In this document: positions 62,344 through 64,000 of the stretch, piece by piece
Numbering within the stretch: position 1 is the stretch's first letter
How the letters are laid out: every line of letters starts with the position of its first letter
Source of the DNA: an uncultured Eubacteriales bacterium
GTDB lineage: Bacteria; Bacillota; Clostridia; Lachnospirales; Lachnospiraceae
Reading direction: 5' to 3'
Length of the DNA stretch: 64,000 nucleotides
NCBI GenBank assembly: GCA_949283695.1
Contig: CASDTX010000025.1
Coordinates: forward strand, 186,001 to 250,000
Notes under the pieces: generated by a model
Told to the model about the DNA's origin: nothing
The model's input: only the letters and a program-made list of their open reading frames with translations
The model's database searches: none
Position numbers and translations under genes: made by a program

Positions 62344-63450
62344 ATGAAATCATATAAACTTCTGACACCGGGACCGCTGACAACAACGGACACGGTAAAG
62401 CGGCAGATGCTCTTTGACCACTGTACGTGGGATGACGATTATAAACAGATCACACAGGAGATCCGCAGAGGGCTTCTTGAACTGGCCCATGTGCAGCCGG
62501 AGGAGTATACGGCAGTGCTGATGCAGGGCAGCGGCAGCTTCGGCGTGGAGTCTGTGCTGACCAGTGTAGTCGGTGACGGCGACGAACTTCTGATCTGTGC
62601 CAACGGCGCGTACGGAGAGCGAATGACAGAGATCGCAAGGCACGCGGGAATGAAGTATCACGTATACAACGAACATTACAATCGAGTGCCCAACGCCCAG
62701 AAGATCGGGGAAATCCTGGATGCGGATCCTGCCATTACGCATGTGGCGATGGTCCACAGCGAGACGACTTCCGGCATTTTAAATGATATTGAGGCTGTGG
62801 GCAAAGTTGTGAAAGAGAAGGGACGCGTGTTTATCGTGGATGCCATGAGCAGTTTCGGAGGGGTGGATATCCCTGTGAAGGCGTGGGGCATTGATTTCAT
62901 CATCAGCAGTGCCAATAAATGCATTCAGGGAGTTCCGGGATTCTCCTTTATCATCGCGAGAAGAGATCTTCTGGAGCAGAGTGCCGGTAAGGCAAGAAGC
63001 CTTTCACTGGATCTGTACGATCAGTGGAAGACAATGGAAATTGACGGCAAATGGCGGTTCACTTCCCCTACGCATACGGTTTTGGCTTTTGCCCAGGCTA
63101 TGAGAGAACTGGCAGAAGAAGGCGGCATCGAGGCGAGAAACAAGCGCTACACCGAGAATAACCGTCTGCTGATTCAGAAGCTGGAGGAGATGGGGATCCG
63201 CCCGTACATTGACGGCACACACCAGGGACCGATTATCACCACATTTTTCTATCCGGAGCCGTGTCATTTTACATTTGCTCAGATGTATGAGTATATTAAG
63301 GACAGAGGCTACGCGATCTACCCGGGGAAGGTGACGGAGGCGGAGACGTTCCGCATCGGGAATATCGGAGAGATCTACCAGGAAGATATTGAGAAGGTAT
63401 GCGCGGTGTTGAAGGAATTTCTGGAGGAGTACAATCATGAAGAAAATTAA
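62344..63450 (+). CDS. phnW: 2-aminoethylphosphonate-pyruvate transaminase
   Basis: 368 residues, PLP class V fold. N-terminal LLTPGPLTTTDTVKRQMLFD, MQGSGSFGVESVL, VHSETTSGILNDIE, FIVDAMSSFGGVDIP and the cofactor lysine in SSANKCIQGVPGFSF (Lys near 192) identify PhnW. It moves the amino group of AEP to pyruvate, giving phosphonoacetaldehyde and alanine. AGGAAAGAGGG precedes the start. It overlaps phnX by 14 bases. Confidence 0.96.
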   Translation: MKSYKLLTPGPLTTTDTVKRQMLFDHCTWDDDYKQITQEIRRGLLELAHVQPEEYTAVLMQGSGSFGVESVLTSVVGDGDELLICANGAYGERMTEIARHAGMKYHVYNEHYNRVPNAQKIGEILDADPAITHVAMVHSETTSGILNDIEAVGKVVKEKGRVFIVDAMSSFGGVDIPVKAWGIDFIISSANKCIQGVPGFSFIIARRDLLEQSAGKARSLSLDLYDQWKTMEIDGKWRFTSPTHTVLAFAQAMRELAEEGGIEARNKRYTENNRLLIQKLEEMGIRPYIDGTHQGPIITTFFYPEPCHFTFAQMYEYIKDRGYAIYPGKVTEAETFRIGNIGEIYQEDIEKVCAVLKEFLEEYNHEEN

Positions 63451-64000
63451 GGCAGTCATTTTTGACTGGGCGGGAACGACAGTGGACTATGGATGCATGG
63501 CGCCGGTGCAGGCGTTTGTGGAAGTGTTTAAAGAATTCGGCATCGAGCCGACGATGGAAGAAGTGCGGGAACCCATGGGCATGCTGAAGATCGATCATAT
63601 CCGCACTATGCTGAAAATGGAGAGAATCCGGAACCTGTGGACGGAAAAGTATGGGAAAGCTCCGGAGGATGAGGATGCGCAGAAACTGTATGCGATCTTC
63701 GAAGAGAAACTCTTAAAGATCCTTCCGGACTATTCAGATCCCAAGCCCGGGGTTGTGGAAGTCGTGAAGAAACTGAAGAGAAACGGATACCGAATCGGAT
63801 CTACCACAGGATACAATGACAAGATGATGGAAATCGTGGTTCCGGCAGCGAAGGAGAGAGGGTATGAACCGGATGTATGGTTCAGTCCGGACGCTGTGAG
63901 CCAGAAAGGCCGGCCCTATCCGTACATGATCTTCCGCAACATGGAAGCACTTGATCTGAAGAAAGTGCGCCGCGTACTCAAAGTGGGAGATACCGTATCT
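63437..64000 (+). CDS. phnX: Phosphonoacetaldehyde hydrolase (cut by window end)
   Basis: 188 codons are present and the frame is open at the window end; the family is about 270 residues. HAD motif I VIFDWAGTTVDYGCMAP with nucleophile Asp (residue 10), the Schiff-base lysine in MGMLKIDHIR (Lys 51) that marks PhnX, motif II IGSTTGYN, and the start of the last motif VLKVGDTVS. It splits phosphonoacetaldehyde into acetaldehyde and phosphate. The start lies inside the phnW end, after TGGAGGAG. Confidence 0.95.
   Translation, partial: MKKIKAVIFDWAGTTVDYGCMAPVQAFVEVFKEFGIEPTMEEVREPMGMLKIDHIRTMLKMERIRNLWTEKYGKAPEDEDAQKLYAIFEEKLLKILPDYSDPKPGVVEVVKKLKRNGYRIGSTTGYNDKMMEIVVPAAKERGYEPDVWFSPDAVSQKGRPYPYMIFRNMEALDLKKVRRVLKVGDTVS

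Overview
The window looks like a chromosome segment of a spore-forming gut Lachnospiraceae (Clostridia). The evidence is strong AGGAGG-type ribosome binding sites, a moderate G+C content with AT-rich promoters, spoVA sporulation genes, AsnA, a PhoU-tailed Na/Pi symporter, and many small operons separated by strong hairpin terminators. No rRNA, tRNA, CRISPR array, transposase or prophage gene was seen.

Layout. 1-8.9 kb: tail of an FtsX-type permease, an auxin-efflux-family carrier, a GH31 alpha-glucosidase, an SdpR/SdpI pair, and a heterodimeric ABC exporter with its MarR regulator. 9-14.1 kb: aspartate aminotransferase, YeiH-type exporter with divergent LysR gene, then a two-gene SufC-like/SufB-like unit. 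14.2-16.4 kb: glycerol kinase and YbaK deacylase. 16.4-22.1 kb: thiamin salvage, thiW - TPP riboswitch - thiM - thiE - HAD - thiD - cytX. 22.1-28.6 kb: AraC regulator and divergent GH13 alpha-glucosidase, NhaC antiporter, C39-like protein, MFS carrier. 28.7-34.4 kb: asnA, a 750-base region holding a promoter/small-ORF/terminator unit, a WYL regulator, membrane proteins, a PHP phosphoesterase and an orphan PqqD pair. 34.7-41.6 kb: OPT transporter, methyltransferase, Hsp33, NAD synthetase, MoeA-like protein. 41.6-46.4 kb: AraC regulator divergent from glgP-malQ. 46.5-52.5 kb: divergent spoVAC and spoVAD-spoVAE, Na/Pi symporter, glmS. 52.8-57.5 kb: a glycerate-type cassette (GntP permease, exported alpha/beta hydrolase, CdaR regulator, glycerate kinase). 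57.7-64 kb: a 2-aminoethylphosphonate (AEP) unit (RpiR regulator, ABC ATPase, fused permease/binding protein, phnW, phnX cut by the window end).

How the genes work together. Three alpha-glucan loci (GH31, GH13, glgP-malQ) share a TGCAAGA(A/T)TT box 16-17 bases before a TATAAT -10, two of them next to AraC genes, which suggests one regulon. The thi cluster imports and phosphorylates thiazole and pyrimidine moieties and joins them. The phn unit imports AEP and converts it to phosphonoacetaldehyde and then to acetaldehyde and phosphate.

Most worth a second look: the in-frame fusion of AEP permease and binding lipoprotein; the isolated 34-codon small gene or RNA near 30 kb; the shared glucan promoter box; spoVAC pointing away from spoVAD-E; the SufC/SufB-like pair beside a YeiH/LysR pair; a structured, non-TPP leader before thiW; and several families of dispersed palindromes, including two related terminators that bracket the glycerate cassette. 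All family names come from reading the translations; no database search was run.
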